Shown here one piece after another: positions 6,634 to 13,884 of a stretch of DNA of 13,884 nt (positions are counted from its first letter, which is position 1; each line of letters opens with the position of its first letter). A program made the translations under genes and the position numbers. Origin of the DNA: Chlamydiota bacterium (lineage in GTDB: Bacteria; Chlamydiota; Chlamydiia; Chlamydiales; Waddliaceae); the NCBI GenBank assembly GCA_011065005.1, contig JAAKFP010000019.1, positions 1 through 13,884 on the forward strand, written 5' to 3'. The notes below the pieces were generated by a model that had not been told where the DNA came from, made no database searches, and saw only the letters and a list, made by a program, of their open reading frames with translations.

Positions 6634-6663
6634 TGTGCGAGGGAGTTGCAACTCCCTCGTATA
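6634..6663. repeat. Perfect 22-bp palindrome between coaE and rho
   Basis: Bases 6638-6648 (CGAGGGAGTTG) are exactly inverted in 6649-6659. The stem can be extended to 6634-6663 with A-T and G-U pairs. No T-run follows on either strand, so it does not look like an intrinsic terminator. It lies in the untranslated stretch ahead of rho and could pause polymerase, protect RNA ends or bind a dimeric regulator. Confidence 0.7.
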
Positions 6664-6671
6664 AATGATAG

Positions 6672-7295
6672 TTATTCTTGGATGTTTCCACTTTGATGTA
6701 TTGCATCGGCAATTTTTTTGACTTCTTTCTGGAGTTCGTCAGCTGAACCATTGTTTTTGATCACAAAGTCAGACCTCTCGGCTTTTTCGCTTTGCCTTAG
6801 TTGTCGAGCTGAACGCCTGTTAAAGTCTTCTCTTTCATATCCTGTTGTCTTTCTATACCTTTCCCAACAAATTTCACGATCAGCAATTGCAGCTACTGTG
6901 TAGTCAAAGTAACGTTCTCCTTTTGATTCAAAAAGCAGGGGAACTTCTGCCACAAAGAGAGTGTATGTATTTTTCGTTTTGGTAACTTTCTGGTATTCTT
7001 TTTCGATCTCTTCATAAACCGCAGGGTGTAGAAGTTCTTCTAGTAAACGCAATAACTTGGGATTGAGGAAAACTTTTTTTGCTATTCTGTTTCGGTCGAT
7101 TTTATTGTCGACAACAATTTCAGATCCTAGCAGTTCAATTACCTTCTTGCCTAATTTTGTATCAGGAATCAATAAATTGTGAACGATTTCGTCGGCTTTC
7201 ACTACATATGCGCCTAATCCAGCAAAGCAGTTACATGCTAAAGACTTGCCTGACGAAATTCCGCCTGTAACGGCTACTTTCTTTAATTTTAACAT
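6672..7295 (-). CDS. coaE: Dephospho-CoA kinase
   Basis: CoaE phosphorylates the 3' hydroxyl of dephospho-CoA with ATP, the last step of coenzyme A synthesis in the cytoplasm. From ATG 7295 the protein has 207 residues, normal for the family. The P-loop GGISSGKS lies at 11-18. Family landmarks follow: KADEIVHNLL (equivalent to the DAD motif), LLHPAV, VPLLFES, and near the C terminus SDFVIKNNGS. The ATG sits within the polA stop region (ATGTTAA), overlapping polA by 7 bp, with GGAA just upstream, so translation is coupled to polA. A TTG nine bases upstream is in frame but less likely. Chlamydiae commonly keep this step even when earlier ones are missing; that is family knowledge, not visible here. 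Confidence 0.95.
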   Translation of the reverse strand: MLKLKKVAVTGGISSGKSLACNCFAGLGAYVVKADEIVHNLLIPDTKLGKKVIELLGSEIVVDNKIDRNRIAKKVFLNPKLLRLLEELLHPAVYEEIEKEYQKVTKTKNTYTLFVAEVPLLFESKGERYFDYTVAAIADREICWERYRKTTGYEREDFNRRSARQLRQSEKAERSDFVIKNNGSADELQKEVKKIADAIHQSGNIQE

Positions 7296-9946
7296 TCTTT
7301 CCAATTATTGCCAACAGTGATGTCTACGACAAGAGGTACTTTTAATTTAAAAACCCCTTCCATTTCTTTTCTGACTAGGGAATCGAAAAAGGGAAGTTCG
7401 AAATCTGGCAGTTCAAAGATGAGCTCATCATGAATCTGCAATACCATATAACCTAGATTTTGTTCTTTTTGCAGTTTTTTATCAATCGCAAGCATTGCAA
7501 TTTTGATCAAATCCGCAGCTGTCCCTTGTAGGGGGGTATTAATGGCCAATCTTTCGGCTTGAGTACGAATCTGAACATTTTTGTTGTTGATTTCAGGGAT
7601 CGCGCGTTCTCGTCCGACGAGGGTGACGGCTTTTCCTGTTTTTCTGGCGTTTTCTTTGTACGATTCGAGAAAATCTTTTACTCGTTTATATCGATTGAAA
7701 TACTCATCGATGAAGGCTCGGGCTTCTTCGATGCTGATGCCCACTTCTCTGGCGAGGCCAAAAGCTTGCTGTCCGTAGATCATACCAAAGTTTACAGCTT
7801 TGGCGTGTTGCCGTTGTTCTTTTGTAACTTTGCTGATTGGGATATTTAATATTGTTGCAGCAGTGTGGGCGTGGATATCTTCGTTATTGTTGAAAGCGGA
7901 GATGAGCTTTGGATCTTCGCTAAAGTGGGCGACGAGGCGCAATTCGATTTGGGAATAGTCGGCAGAAAGGTATTTCCACCCCTTTTTTTCGGGGCGGAAT
8001 GCTTCGCGGATACGGCGGCCGATTTCTGTGCGGACGGGAATGTTTTGCAGGTTTGGATCTTGACAAGTGAGTCGTCCTGTTGCCGCGACGGATTGGTTGA
8101 AGGTGGGGTGGATCCTGTGTGTTTTGCTGTTCACTTCTTGGGGGAGGGTTTCAATGTAGGTCGATCGCAGTTTTTCTACGGTGCGATATTCTAGCACCTT
8201 TTCGGCGATAGGGTATTTCTCTTTTAGGCCCTCCAATACGTCTGCATTGGTTGAAAGGCCGGTAGCCGTTTTCCTTGGAGGTTTAATTCCCATGTCTACG
8301 AAGAGTATTTCGCTGAGTTGTTTTGGAGATTTGATATTGAAAGATTTTCCCGCCAGTGTATGGATTTCACCTTCGAGGGTTTTGATTGCTTTGTTCACTT
8401 CGACTGACATTGTTTCTAGGAAGGGAACATCCACGTACATACCATGCCTTTCCATTTTGGCGAGGACCGACATCAGGGGAAGTTCTAAGTCGGAGAACAG
8501 CTTCTGCAGTTTTCTGGACTTCAGTTCTTTTTCGAGGATTAGCTTTAGTCGGCAGGTGTAGTCGGCATCTTCGCAGCAGTACTCGCAGGCTTTGTCTACG
8601 GGAACTTCCCGCATTGTGATTGCTTTTTTTCCTTTTCCGATCAGATCAGTGAGGGCAATTTTGACTTTGTCGAAGTACTGTAGGGCGAGGGTGTCCAGGG
8701 AGTGTCGTCTGCTGTGTGAGTTGAGAATATAGGATGCAAGAATGGTGTCGAAGGAGATATTTTTGATATGGATTCCGTAGTTTGTGAGGATGTGCCAGTC
8801 GTATTTGACGTTTTGGCCATAGAAGCCAATTTTGGGGTTTTCGAAAAGAGGTTTTAGGGACTCAAGAACCTTATCCAGACCCAGTTTTCCGTTTGTTGGA
8901 ACATACCAAGCTTTGGTGGGTTCGACACAAAAGCCTATCCCTACCAATTCTGCTTCTAAGGGCCTCCAGTGGGTTGTTTCGGTGTCAAAGCAGATCTCCT
9001 TTTCCTCGGTGAGAACTTTGAGGAGATCTTTCAAAGCATTTTCATCATCGACAAGCTGATAGGAGACCTCTTCGGGTGTATCTTCACCAACTTCCTGTTC
9101 TATCTCTCTTAGTAAGGAGGTGAAACGCATGTAGCTGTAAAACTTGATAAGTTTTTCTCTGTTGGGTTCCTTGAGTTCGAAGAAGGAGTCCTCTTTTGGG
9201 ATTTCTACATTGGTGTCGATCGTTACAAGTTTTCTGCTGATCAGAGCCTTCTCTTTTTCTTGAACTAGGGTTTCCTGTTTTTTCTTGCCCGGAACTTTTT
9301 CGGGGTGGGCAAGGATTTCATCGAGAGAATCAAATTCTTGTAGTAAGGAGATTGCCGTTTTGGGACCGAAACCCGGCAGGCCGGGAACATTGTCGGAGGC
9401 ATCTCCCATGATTGCAAGGAAATCGATCATCTTCTCGGGGGGAATACCATAAACCTCTTCCACTTTTTTGCTGTCGAGGATCAAATTGTCTTTGTGTGTG
9501 TTCAGAATGAAAACGTTGTCATTGACGAGTTGGCATAGGTCTTTATCGCTAGTGCAGAGGTAGACCTTTGTTTTTTTATTGCCAGCCCATTTTGCAATGG
9601 CTCCCATGGTGTCATCGGCTTCTACTTTTGGGATGACTAGTTTGGGAATTCCTAGCAGATCACAAAACTCTTGCGCCCATCCAATCTGGTAACGCAAATC
9701 TTCCGGCATCGCCACCCTTTGTGCTTTATACTCCGGGTACATTTCTTTTCGTTTTTCGGTTCCTGCGGGTCCATCAAAAATGGCGACGACATGGTCTGGG
9801 TGGAAGTCTTTAAACAGCTTCATGAGCGAGCGGATAAAGCCATATAAAGCATTTGTGGATTCACCTTTATCATTGGTCAGGTTTTGTATCGCGTGATAGG
9901 ACCGATAAAGGTATCCGGATGCATCAATGACGTAGATAGATTTCAT
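7289..9946 (-). CDS. polA: DNA polymerase I with intact 5' nuclease, proofreading and polymerase domains
   Basis: PolA fills gaps and removes RNA primers during lagging-strand synthesis and repair. The 885-residue protein has all three domains. The 5' nuclease covers 1 to about 290 (FDGPAGTEKR at 57-66, VEADDT at 108-113, GDASDNVPGLPGFGPKTA at 181-198). The 3'-5' exonuclease covers about 295-480 and keeps its metal ligands: Asp321 and Glu323 in FDTETT, Asp383 in GQNVKYD, Tyr456 and Asp460 in YCCED. The polymerase has motif A SADYSQIELR (661-670), motif B RQHAKAVNFGMIYG (712-725, including Arg712, Lys716, Phe720) and motif C QIHDE (837-841, Asp840). Many bacterial PolA proteins have lost the proofreading residues; here they appear intact. 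It starts 11 bp after sppA with only a weak AGAAG ribosome site, suggesting coupled translation. Confidence 0.98.
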   Translation of the reverse strand: MKSIYVIDASGYLYRSYHAIQNLTNDKGESTNALYGFIRSLMKLFKDFHPDHVVAIFDGPAGTEKRKEMYPEYKAQRVAMPEDLRYQIGWAQEFCDLLGIPKLVIPKVEADDTMGAIAKWAGNKKTKVYLCTSDKDLCQLVNDNVFILNTHKDNLILDSKKVEEVYGIPPEKMIDFLAIMGDASDNVPGLPGFGPKTAISLLQEFDSLDEILAHPEKVPGKKKQETLVQEKEKALISRKLVTIDTNVEIPKEDSFFELKEPNREKLIKFYSYMRFTSLLREIEQEVGEDTPEEVSYQLVDDENALKDLLKVLTEEKEICFDTETTHWRPLEAELVGIGFCVEPTKAWYVPTNGKLGLDKVLESLKPLFENPKIGFYGQNVKYDWHILTNYGIHIKNISFDTILASYILNSHSRRHSLDTLALQYFDKVKIALTDLIGKGKKAITMREVPVDKACEYCCEDADYTCRLKLILEKELKSRKLQKLFSDLELPLMSVLAKMERHGMYVDVPFLETMSVEVNKAIKTLEGEIHTLAGKSFNIKSPKQLSEILFVDMGIKPPRKTATGLSTNADVLEGLKEKYPIAEKVLEYRTVEKLRSTYIETLPQEVNSKTHRIHPTFNQSVAATGRLTCQDPNLQNIPVRTEIGRRIREAFRPEKKGWKYLSADYSQIELRLVAHFSEDPKLISAFNNNEDIHAHTAATILNIPISKVTKEQRQHAKAVNFGMIYGQQAFGLAREVGISIEEARAFIDEYFNRYKRVKDFLESYKENARKTGKAVTLVGRERAIPEINNKNVQIRTQAERLAINTPLQGTAADLIKIAMLAIDKKLQKEQNLGYMVLQIHDELIFELPDFELPFFDSLVRKEMEGVFKLKVPLVVDITVGNNWKEC

Positions 9947-9957
9947 AGCAATAGCTT

Positions 9958-11010
9958 CTAGTTCTGCCTCCCAGGCAGGTAAAGATAAAGGAACTGGTTC
10001 ATCAGTTTGGGGTCGAGTTCCGGAGAGAGATCAATCTGGTGTCGCATCGTTCCAGCCATCATAGGAGAATCATCTTTAAAAACATCTGCGAGTGATATTT
10101 TGCGATCCAGCTTCACCACTTGATAGTAGTCGTCCTCAATACCGATCTCCTTGGCGACTTGCTTGATCGTATCATTCAAGGAGTAGTCCGTGTGGTCGAT
10201 AAATCCATAGTCCAAAGCCTTTCCCGCAGGGAAAATGTGAGCGCCATATTCTTCGATAAGTTTGGCCTTATCAACTTTTGGGCGGTTGCTTACGACGAGA
10301 TCAACAAACTGCTTGTAGTAGTAGTCGATAATTGCCACGAAAGCATCTTCCTCTCCCGATCTCCAGGGACGGAAAGGGTTGAGGTCATCTTTCCCCTTTC
10401 CTGCGTAGAGAGTTTTTGCTTCGACACCAATCTTTTCCATAAGGTTGGTGACGTTGAAGAAAGAGGGAGAGAGAACCCCGATACTGCCGATAAGGCTGAT
10501 ATTGCTGGCGTAGACACGGTCTGCAGCTGCTGCGACATACATCCCTCCCGAGGCGCAAAGGCCATCGACGTAGGCGAAAACAGGAACATTGTGCTGCTCC
10601 TTGTATTCTTTGAGAGCCTGGTAGATGCCATCGGCATCAACAACTGTCCCTCCGGGGGTATTGATATGCACCAATATCGCCTTGACGCGGTCGTTTTTAA
10701 AAACCCCTTCTCGGGACTCAGTGAGTTGCTGTTGGATCGTATGCATATTGAGTTTGTCTGTGCCAATGATCCCTCCAACATTGATTTTTAGGATCACAGG
10801 AGCGCTTGTTGAAAGCGTTTTACGTACATCGCTTGCATTCGGGATAACAGTAGGAGAAAAATGTGATTTGACCTCGAGGTCTTGATCGGTAAGGTTAACG
10901 AGAGCCGCAAAAATTACAGTGACCAAGATGATACCGAAGCCGACCCCAATAACAGCGCTAAATGCTCTGCATAAGGAGCCTAGGGAAGAGCGAAAGATGG
11001 AAGTTTTCAT
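9958..11010 (-). CDS. sppA: Signal peptide peptidase SppA/SohB-type serine protease (S49)
   Basis: S49 peptidases cut remnant signal peptides and other membrane polypeptides using a Ser-Lys dyad. The 350-residue protein has one membrane anchor at about 18-40, an S49 core beginning near residue 70, the motif HINTPGGTV (115-123), the nucleophile Ser154 in DGLCASGGMYVA (149-160), the block IGSIGVL (174-180), and the likely catalytic Lys207 in AGKGKDDLNPF (203-213). It is a single-core enzyme of the short type, unlike the double-length E. coli SppA, and corresponds in position to the gene called sohB in Chlamydia. ATG 11010 has only a weak upstream AGG. It heads the run sppA-polA-coaE-rho; I see no convincing promoter before it. 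Confidence 0.93.
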   Translation of the reverse strand: MKTSIFRSSLGSLCRAFSAVIGVGFGIILVTVIFAALVNLTDQDLEVKSHFSPTVIPNASDVRKTLSTSAPVILKINVGGIIGTDKLNMHTIQQQLTESREGVFKNDRVKAILVHINTPGGTVVDADGIYQALKEYKEQHNVPVFAYVDGLCASGGMYVAAAADRVYASNISLIGSIGVLSPSFFNVTNLMEKIGVEAKTLYAGKGKDDLNPFRPWRSGEEDAFVAIIDYYYKQFVDLVVSNRPKVDKAKLIEEYGAHIFPAGKALDYGFIDHTDYSLNDTIKQVAKEIGIEDDYYQVVKLDRKISLADVFKDDSPMMAGTMRHQIDLSPELDPKLMNQFLYLYLPGRQN

Positions 11011-11233
11011 GGTAATAGGAACCTAAATTTTGAGGTTTATTCTTGAGTAGTATGCTATTCTAAATTAGTACCCAATTTTTCGAAAGCTGAATCTGAGGGG
11101 TCGTTCAGGCAATTTTGATTTTAACCACAGATACACACAGATGAACGCAGATCGGCTGTCGTCGTGCAGAAGAGCTCCGATCTGTGCTTATCTGTGTGTA
11201 TCTGTGGTTAAAATTTTGTTTTCATTTTCGATG
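11011..11233. other. Intergenic region between the F-box gene and sppA
   Basis: The 223 bp hold copy 2 of the palindromic repeat in the middle and A/T-rich flanks. Minus-strand TTTCGA and TAGAAT, 17 bp apart near 11060-11090, could be a weak promoter for sppA, but I do not list it as a site. No other gene is seen. Confidence 0.4.
11119..11213. repeat. Palindromic ACAGAT repeat, copy 2
   Basis: The arms 11119-11155 and 11177-11213 are inverted repeats of 37 bp with three differences, two of which would be G-U pairs in RNA, around a 21-nt loop. Each arm is built of about-10-bp units containing CACAGAT or GCAGAT. The outer sequence TTAACCACAG matches the outer part of copy 1 at 4194. It lies between the end of the F-box gene and the start of sppA. 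No long T-run follows on the minus strand. Confidence 0.85.
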
Positions 11234-12898
11234 TTATTTCCCGGTAAGGGGCATGAAGGGTCTGACACGCTCGCGTGCAGCATCTTTCCATGCCGAATCG
11301 CAGTTGTCCATTTTTTCTGTCATTTCCATTGCGGACGCGGGCTCGTTGTTTTCTAGAAAGGCGTTTACCATATCCCAGAGAAAAATGGTGCGCTTGCCTT
11401 TTGGTTCCGGGAGCTCCAACTCTTCAGCTGGAGGGTATATGTTAGAAGAAAATTCATCTATGCGGCCTCCTTTAATCCAGCTAACTTGCTCTTCCATGAC
11501 CTTTTCGGCCTCTAGTGCTACCTTAGGATATCCGGTTTTCATAAAAAGTTCCAAAATATCAGTCAAATGACGTCCAAGTACAGAATAGGTGTCGTCAGCA
11601 GCATTCGTTTCTATTGCAGGATTGTAAAAAGAGGTGCCAATTAAAACCTCTCTTCCCTCATTCGTCACAAGTGCAAGGTGAAAAAGGTCCCAAGTAATAG
11701 AGTAAGCGGATTCTCTCGCTCCTTCTTGATTTAATTTAAATGCAAGCTTTATGTAATCTTCGCAAACCTTCCAATATTCCTTCTCTACCTCGACAACACT
11801 GGTCTCCGATTCATCACTTTCTATGCAGCTTGCTTGTTCATCACAATGTCGGTTTGGGGTGGCTAGGGCTTGGGCAAATGAGTCGTGTGCAGCACTTCTC
11901 CACCTTTGAGCATTTTCCCACCATACAGCATCGTTCCAAGATCGACATTCTTCCCAGTTTGCAATAGGTCCAAGCCTTTTTTTGAACCTCTCATCTATGT
12001 CCTTGATCACTTTTTCAGCAGACTTAACAGACTCAAGGTCATTTTTCTCTAGAAAGGCTTGTGCGACATCCCATAGAAAATGGATAGAAGGGTCTGGTAG
12101 CTGTGGGAGATCCAACCCATCAATTGGAGGGTATATCAAGCAAGCATCTAACGTGGAAACGTCTGCGTGGTCGTGCCATTCGCTATAATACCCCTCGTCA
12201 TCCGCATCCGGCTGGACATCTTGCGCAGCCATGACTCTTGCTGCCTCTAGTGCTTGCTCAGGATGTCCGCTTATGATAAAAAGCTGAAGAATTCGCGAAA
12301 CCGGGAGATCATCGTCATCGAAGAGTAACTGACAGCTCCTGTCAAACCCGTCAATGTTAGGGGTAAAATAAGTGTCATCTAAAACGAATTCCCCCGCATT
12401 CACCACAAGTCCTAGGTGCAAAAGCTCCTTGGCAAACTTGTAGGCGGCATCTTTTGCTCCTGTTTTGTTTGATTTCACCGCTTCTGTTAATTTCCTCCCT
12501 TCTTCACCGAGTTTCCGAGACAAATTATAAAGATAAAACCCATTTTTGAATTTGAATTTGAATTTTTCTGAGTAATCCCTTTTAACCATCAGATCTATGC
12601 AGAAACCTTTTTCACTACGACAAGGGTTTTTTTTGCCTTCTGTTTCTTTAAATAAATGTTTACGAAGTTTCTTCCAGAAATGCTCAGTTTCTGTAATGTT
12701 ATTAAATTCCCTGCAAACTGATCTCAAAGAGGCAACACCGTCTAGGTTAGAAACACCATGAACGAAAACCTTCTCCCAAAGCTCACTTGGTAGTATTTCC
12801 CAAGAATTCTTCGGATCTGGTTTATTTTCTCGTTTTCTTTTGCCGGACGATGATTGAATATCGCCATGGTATGGTGTTGTTGCTCCGGAAGCTTCCAT
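11234..12898 (-). CDS. F-box protein with internal duplication, probable host-directed effector
   Basis: Residues 33-80 (from ATG 12898) match an F-box: WEILPSELWEKVF, then L-x-x-V-C-R-E-F and HFWKKL. In eukaryotes the F-box recruits Skp1 to SCF ubiquitin ligases; in intracellular bacteria such proteins usually act after secretion into the host. Two similar halves follow, about 147-297 and 396-530, sharing AAYKFAKELLHLGLV / SAYSITWDLFHLALV, ISGHPEQALEAARVM / KTGYPKVALEAEKVM, IYPP, and FLWDVAQAFLEKN / FLWDMVNAFLENN. These helical repeats could be the target-binding part. A basic GKRKREN run (19-25) may be a nuclear signal. The start is ATG 12898, with GGGGA upstream; a TTG at 12913 is less likely. 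No transmembrane segment is seen. A type III secretion signal cannot be judged by eye. Length 554 residues. Confidence 0.85.
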   Translation of the reverse strand: MEASGATTPYHGDIQSSSGKRKRENKPDPKNSWEILPSELWEKVFVHGVSNLDGVASLRSVCREFNNITETEHFWKKLRKHLFKETEGKKNPCRSEKGFCIDLMVKRDYSEKFKFKFKNGFYLYNLSRKLGEEGRKLTEAVKSNKTGAKDAAYKFAKELLHLGLVVNAGEFVLDDTYFTPNIDGFDRSCQLLFDDDDLPVSRILQLFIISGHPEQALEAARVMAAQDVQPDADDEGYYSEWHDHADVSTLDACLIYPPIDGLDLPQLPDPSIHFLWDVAQAFLEKNDLESVKSAEKVIKDIDERFKKRLGPIANWEECRSWNDAVWWENAQRWRSAAHDSFAQALATPNRHCDEQASCIESDESETSVVEVEKEYWKVCEDYIKLAFKLNQEGARESAYSITWDLFHLALVTNEGREVLIGTSFYNPAIETNAADDTYSVLGRHLTDILELFMKTGYPKVALEAEKVMEEQVSWIKGGRIDEFSSNIYPPAEELELPEPKGKRTIFLWDMVNAFLENNEPASAMEMTEKMDNCDSAWKDAARERVRPFMPLTGK

Positions 12899-13197
12899 AT
12901 AAAATCCCCGCAATTTCGTGGTAACTTCTCATAAACCTGAGATAAGTTGCGATTTTTATTAAATTGGACTATACCCTTTTTTGGTAAAGCCCTATATCAT
13001 CTTCAATCTATGCCTAACATTCTAACATCTAAATGTTAAGATTGTATAAATTTTTGCTATGGAGGCAAAATCCCGTTGGATCCATCCACAACACACTCAG
13101 GATACCATTTCTTTAGTGTCTAGATAGTATATTCTTCGCAGTTTCTCCCCTAATCTGTTAAAACCATCATAAAAAGTAACAAAAAAGTCTTTTTTTC

Positions 13198-13226
13198 TTG
13201 AAAAATGACCCGTTTATGCCTATAAA
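13198..13226 (+). promoter_or_regulatory. Near-consensus promoter of the gene at 13270
   Basis: TTGAAA (13198-13203), a 17-bp spacer and TATAAA (13221-13226) form one of the best promoter matches in the window. Transcription would begin near 13233, giving a leader of about 37 nt that includes the GGGGA ribosome site at 13257-13261. Confidence 0.6.
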
Positions 13227-13250
13227 AGGTAAATATAAGACACATTTAGG
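13207..13250 (+). repeat. Imperfect direct repeat of a 12-bp motif before the gene at 13270
   Basis: GACCCGTTTATG (13207-13218) and GACACATTTAGG (13239-13250) agree at 9 of 12 positions and are 32 bp apart, about three helical turns. They flank the -10 box. They could be binding sites of the downstream winged-helix protein, or repeated end sites of a transposable element. Confidence 0.35.
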
Positions 13251-13269
13251 TAAACAGGGGACAGTTTTG

Positions 13270-13884
13270 ATGAGAAAGACAAAAAAAAGCAAACTTGAAG
13301 ACATCAAGAGACTTTTTCAGAAAGGAAAAGTGCTCAAAATAGACAGCCTTTTTAAGGTATTAGGGACGAAATCGAGAAGGACCGTCCACCGATACATGAG
13401 AGAAATGGAATATCTCACAAGCTATTCACATGCAGGACAATACTACACTCTCTTTGAAATTGCGGAGTTTGATTCGAATGAACTCTGGCATTATGGCGAT
13501 ATTGGGTTTTCAAAACATGGCACGTTGGTTGACACGATTGTCTATTGCGTAAATCAATCAACAGAAGGAATGACCAATAGTGAACTCCAAGAGAAATTCC
13601 ACGTGATAGTGAAAGTTGCGCTAATTGATCTAGTGAAGAAAAACAAACTTGTGCGTGAAAAACGAGAAAACCTGTATGTATACACCAGCCCAGATCCGGA
13701 TAGAACAAAAGATCAGTTAAAAAAACGCGAACAAATGGCCTTTGATAAAGTAGATGATGCAATAGCATTTAGAGTTCTGCTGGCTGCTTATCGGTTTATT
13801 GAAAAAACCCCTTCACCCGAAAAAGTGGCCGCCTTTTTAAAAAATGAAGGCTCCAAGATCTCCTTAGAGATTGTTCGTCGAGTG
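13270..13884 (+). CDS. Protein with two probable winged-helix domains, cut by the window edge
   Basis: The frame is open from ATG 13270 to the last base (205 codons, no stop), so only the N-terminal part is seen. Residues 8-62 look like a winged-helix domain (helices around LEDIKRLF and DSLFKVL, a recognition-type helix SRRTVHRYMREME, then wing strands with YYTL). Residues 82-140 look like a second: KHGTLVDTIVYCV, MTNSELQEKF, VKVALIDLVKKNKLV, then strands ending LYVYTS. A charged stretch follows. DNA binding is therefore likely. I believe proteins with the pattern YYTL...FS+HGTL occur beside transposase genes, but I cannot verify this here. The start is supported by GGGGA eight bases upstream and a near-consensus promoter. 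The gene is A-rich on the coding strand, unlike its neighbours. Confidence 0.8.
   Translation, partial: MRKTKKSKLEDIKRLFQKGKVLKIDSLFKVLGTKSRRTVHRYMREMEYLTSYSHAGQYYTLFEIAEFDSNELWHYGDIGFSKHGTLVDTIVYCVNQSTEGMTNSELQEKFHVIVKVALIDLVKKNKLVREKRENLYVYTSPDPDRTKDQLKKREQMAFDKVDDAIAFRVLLAAYRFIEKTPSPEKVAAFLKNEGSKISLEIVRRV

Larger units (their letters stand above)
12899..13269. other. Gene-poor A/T-rich spacer between divergent genes
   Basis: The 371 bp hold no credible ORF or RNA gene. A small inverted repeat, TAACAT and ATGTTA around CTAA, lies at 13023-13038. The right end, from about 13198, carries the promoter and leader of the plus-strand gene at 13270. I see no convincing promoter for the F-box gene. 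Homopolymer runs (A6 near 13181, T7 near 13190) cluster just before the promoter. Confidence 0.4.

Noticed and set aside
6634..6663. The coaE-rho palindrome read as an intrinsic terminator
   Set aside because: Neither strand has a T-run after the stem, so it is listed only as a palindrome.
7559..8619. Several plus-strand open frames opposite polA
   Set aside because: They lie antisense to the conserved polymerase motifs of polA and arise from its codon bias.
10120..10791. A 223-codon plus-strand frame inside sppA
   Set aside because: It is antisense to the S49 protease core with all its catalytic motifs, and has no recognisable domain or ribosome site.
13415..13768. A 117-codon minus-strand open frame at the right edge
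   Set aside because: It lies entirely opposite the plus-strand frame from 13270, which has a promoter, ribosome site and winged-helix-like sequence and runs open to the window edge. The minus-strand translation shows no domain or good start.

Overview
The window most likely comes from a member of the Chlamydiota, probably an environmental (Parachlamydiales-type) chlamydia. Three things point there. The run sppA–polA–coaE–rho matches the order sohB–polA–yacE–rho that I recall from Chlamydia. The block rplU–rpmA–obgE is also a chlamydial neighbourhood. Finally, there is a eukaryote-like F-box protein of the kind amoeba-associated chlamydiae carry in numbers. Species assignment is inference; no rRNA or tRNA gene is present.

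Layout. Bases 1-70 are a C-rich stretch that lies 3' of the first gene. An unrecognised 308-residue protein (71-997, minus) follows, with a good promoter. A 242-bp spacer with short GC-rich repeats separates it from a 2-hydroxyacid dehydrogenase-like gene (1240-2211, minus) whose catalytic Arg, Glu and His all appear to be replaced. A divergent promoter region leads into the plus-strand ribosome/GTPase block: rplU (with a long Lys/Pro/Ala tail), rpmA, a strong intrinsic terminator, then obgE. obgE converges on a minus-strand gene for a membrane-anchored protein of unknown function, and a palindromic repeat starts at the obgE stop codon.

From 5211 to 11010 a minus-strand block, transcribed sppA → polA → coaE → rho, is tightly packed: 11 bp between sppA and polA, a 7-bp overlap of polA and coaE, and a perfect 22-bp palindrome before rho. 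It combines envelope proteolysis, DNA repair/replication, coenzyme A synthesis and transcription termination, so it is a conserved housekeeping neighbourhood and not a pathway. Upstream of sppA lies a second, longer copy of the palindromic repeat.

The right end is accessory: a 554-residue F-box protein with an internal duplication (11234-12898, minus), a 371-bp gene-poor spacer, and the start of a plus-strand gene for a protein with two probable winged-helix domains (13270 to the window edge). That gene has a near-consensus promoter and may belong to a mobile element continuing outside the window.

I do not see a complete new multi-gene system. The points most worth following are the F-box protein, the dehydrogenase-fold protein without its catalytic residues, the period-10 palindromic repeats, the L21 tail and the truncated two-winged-helix gene at the right edge.
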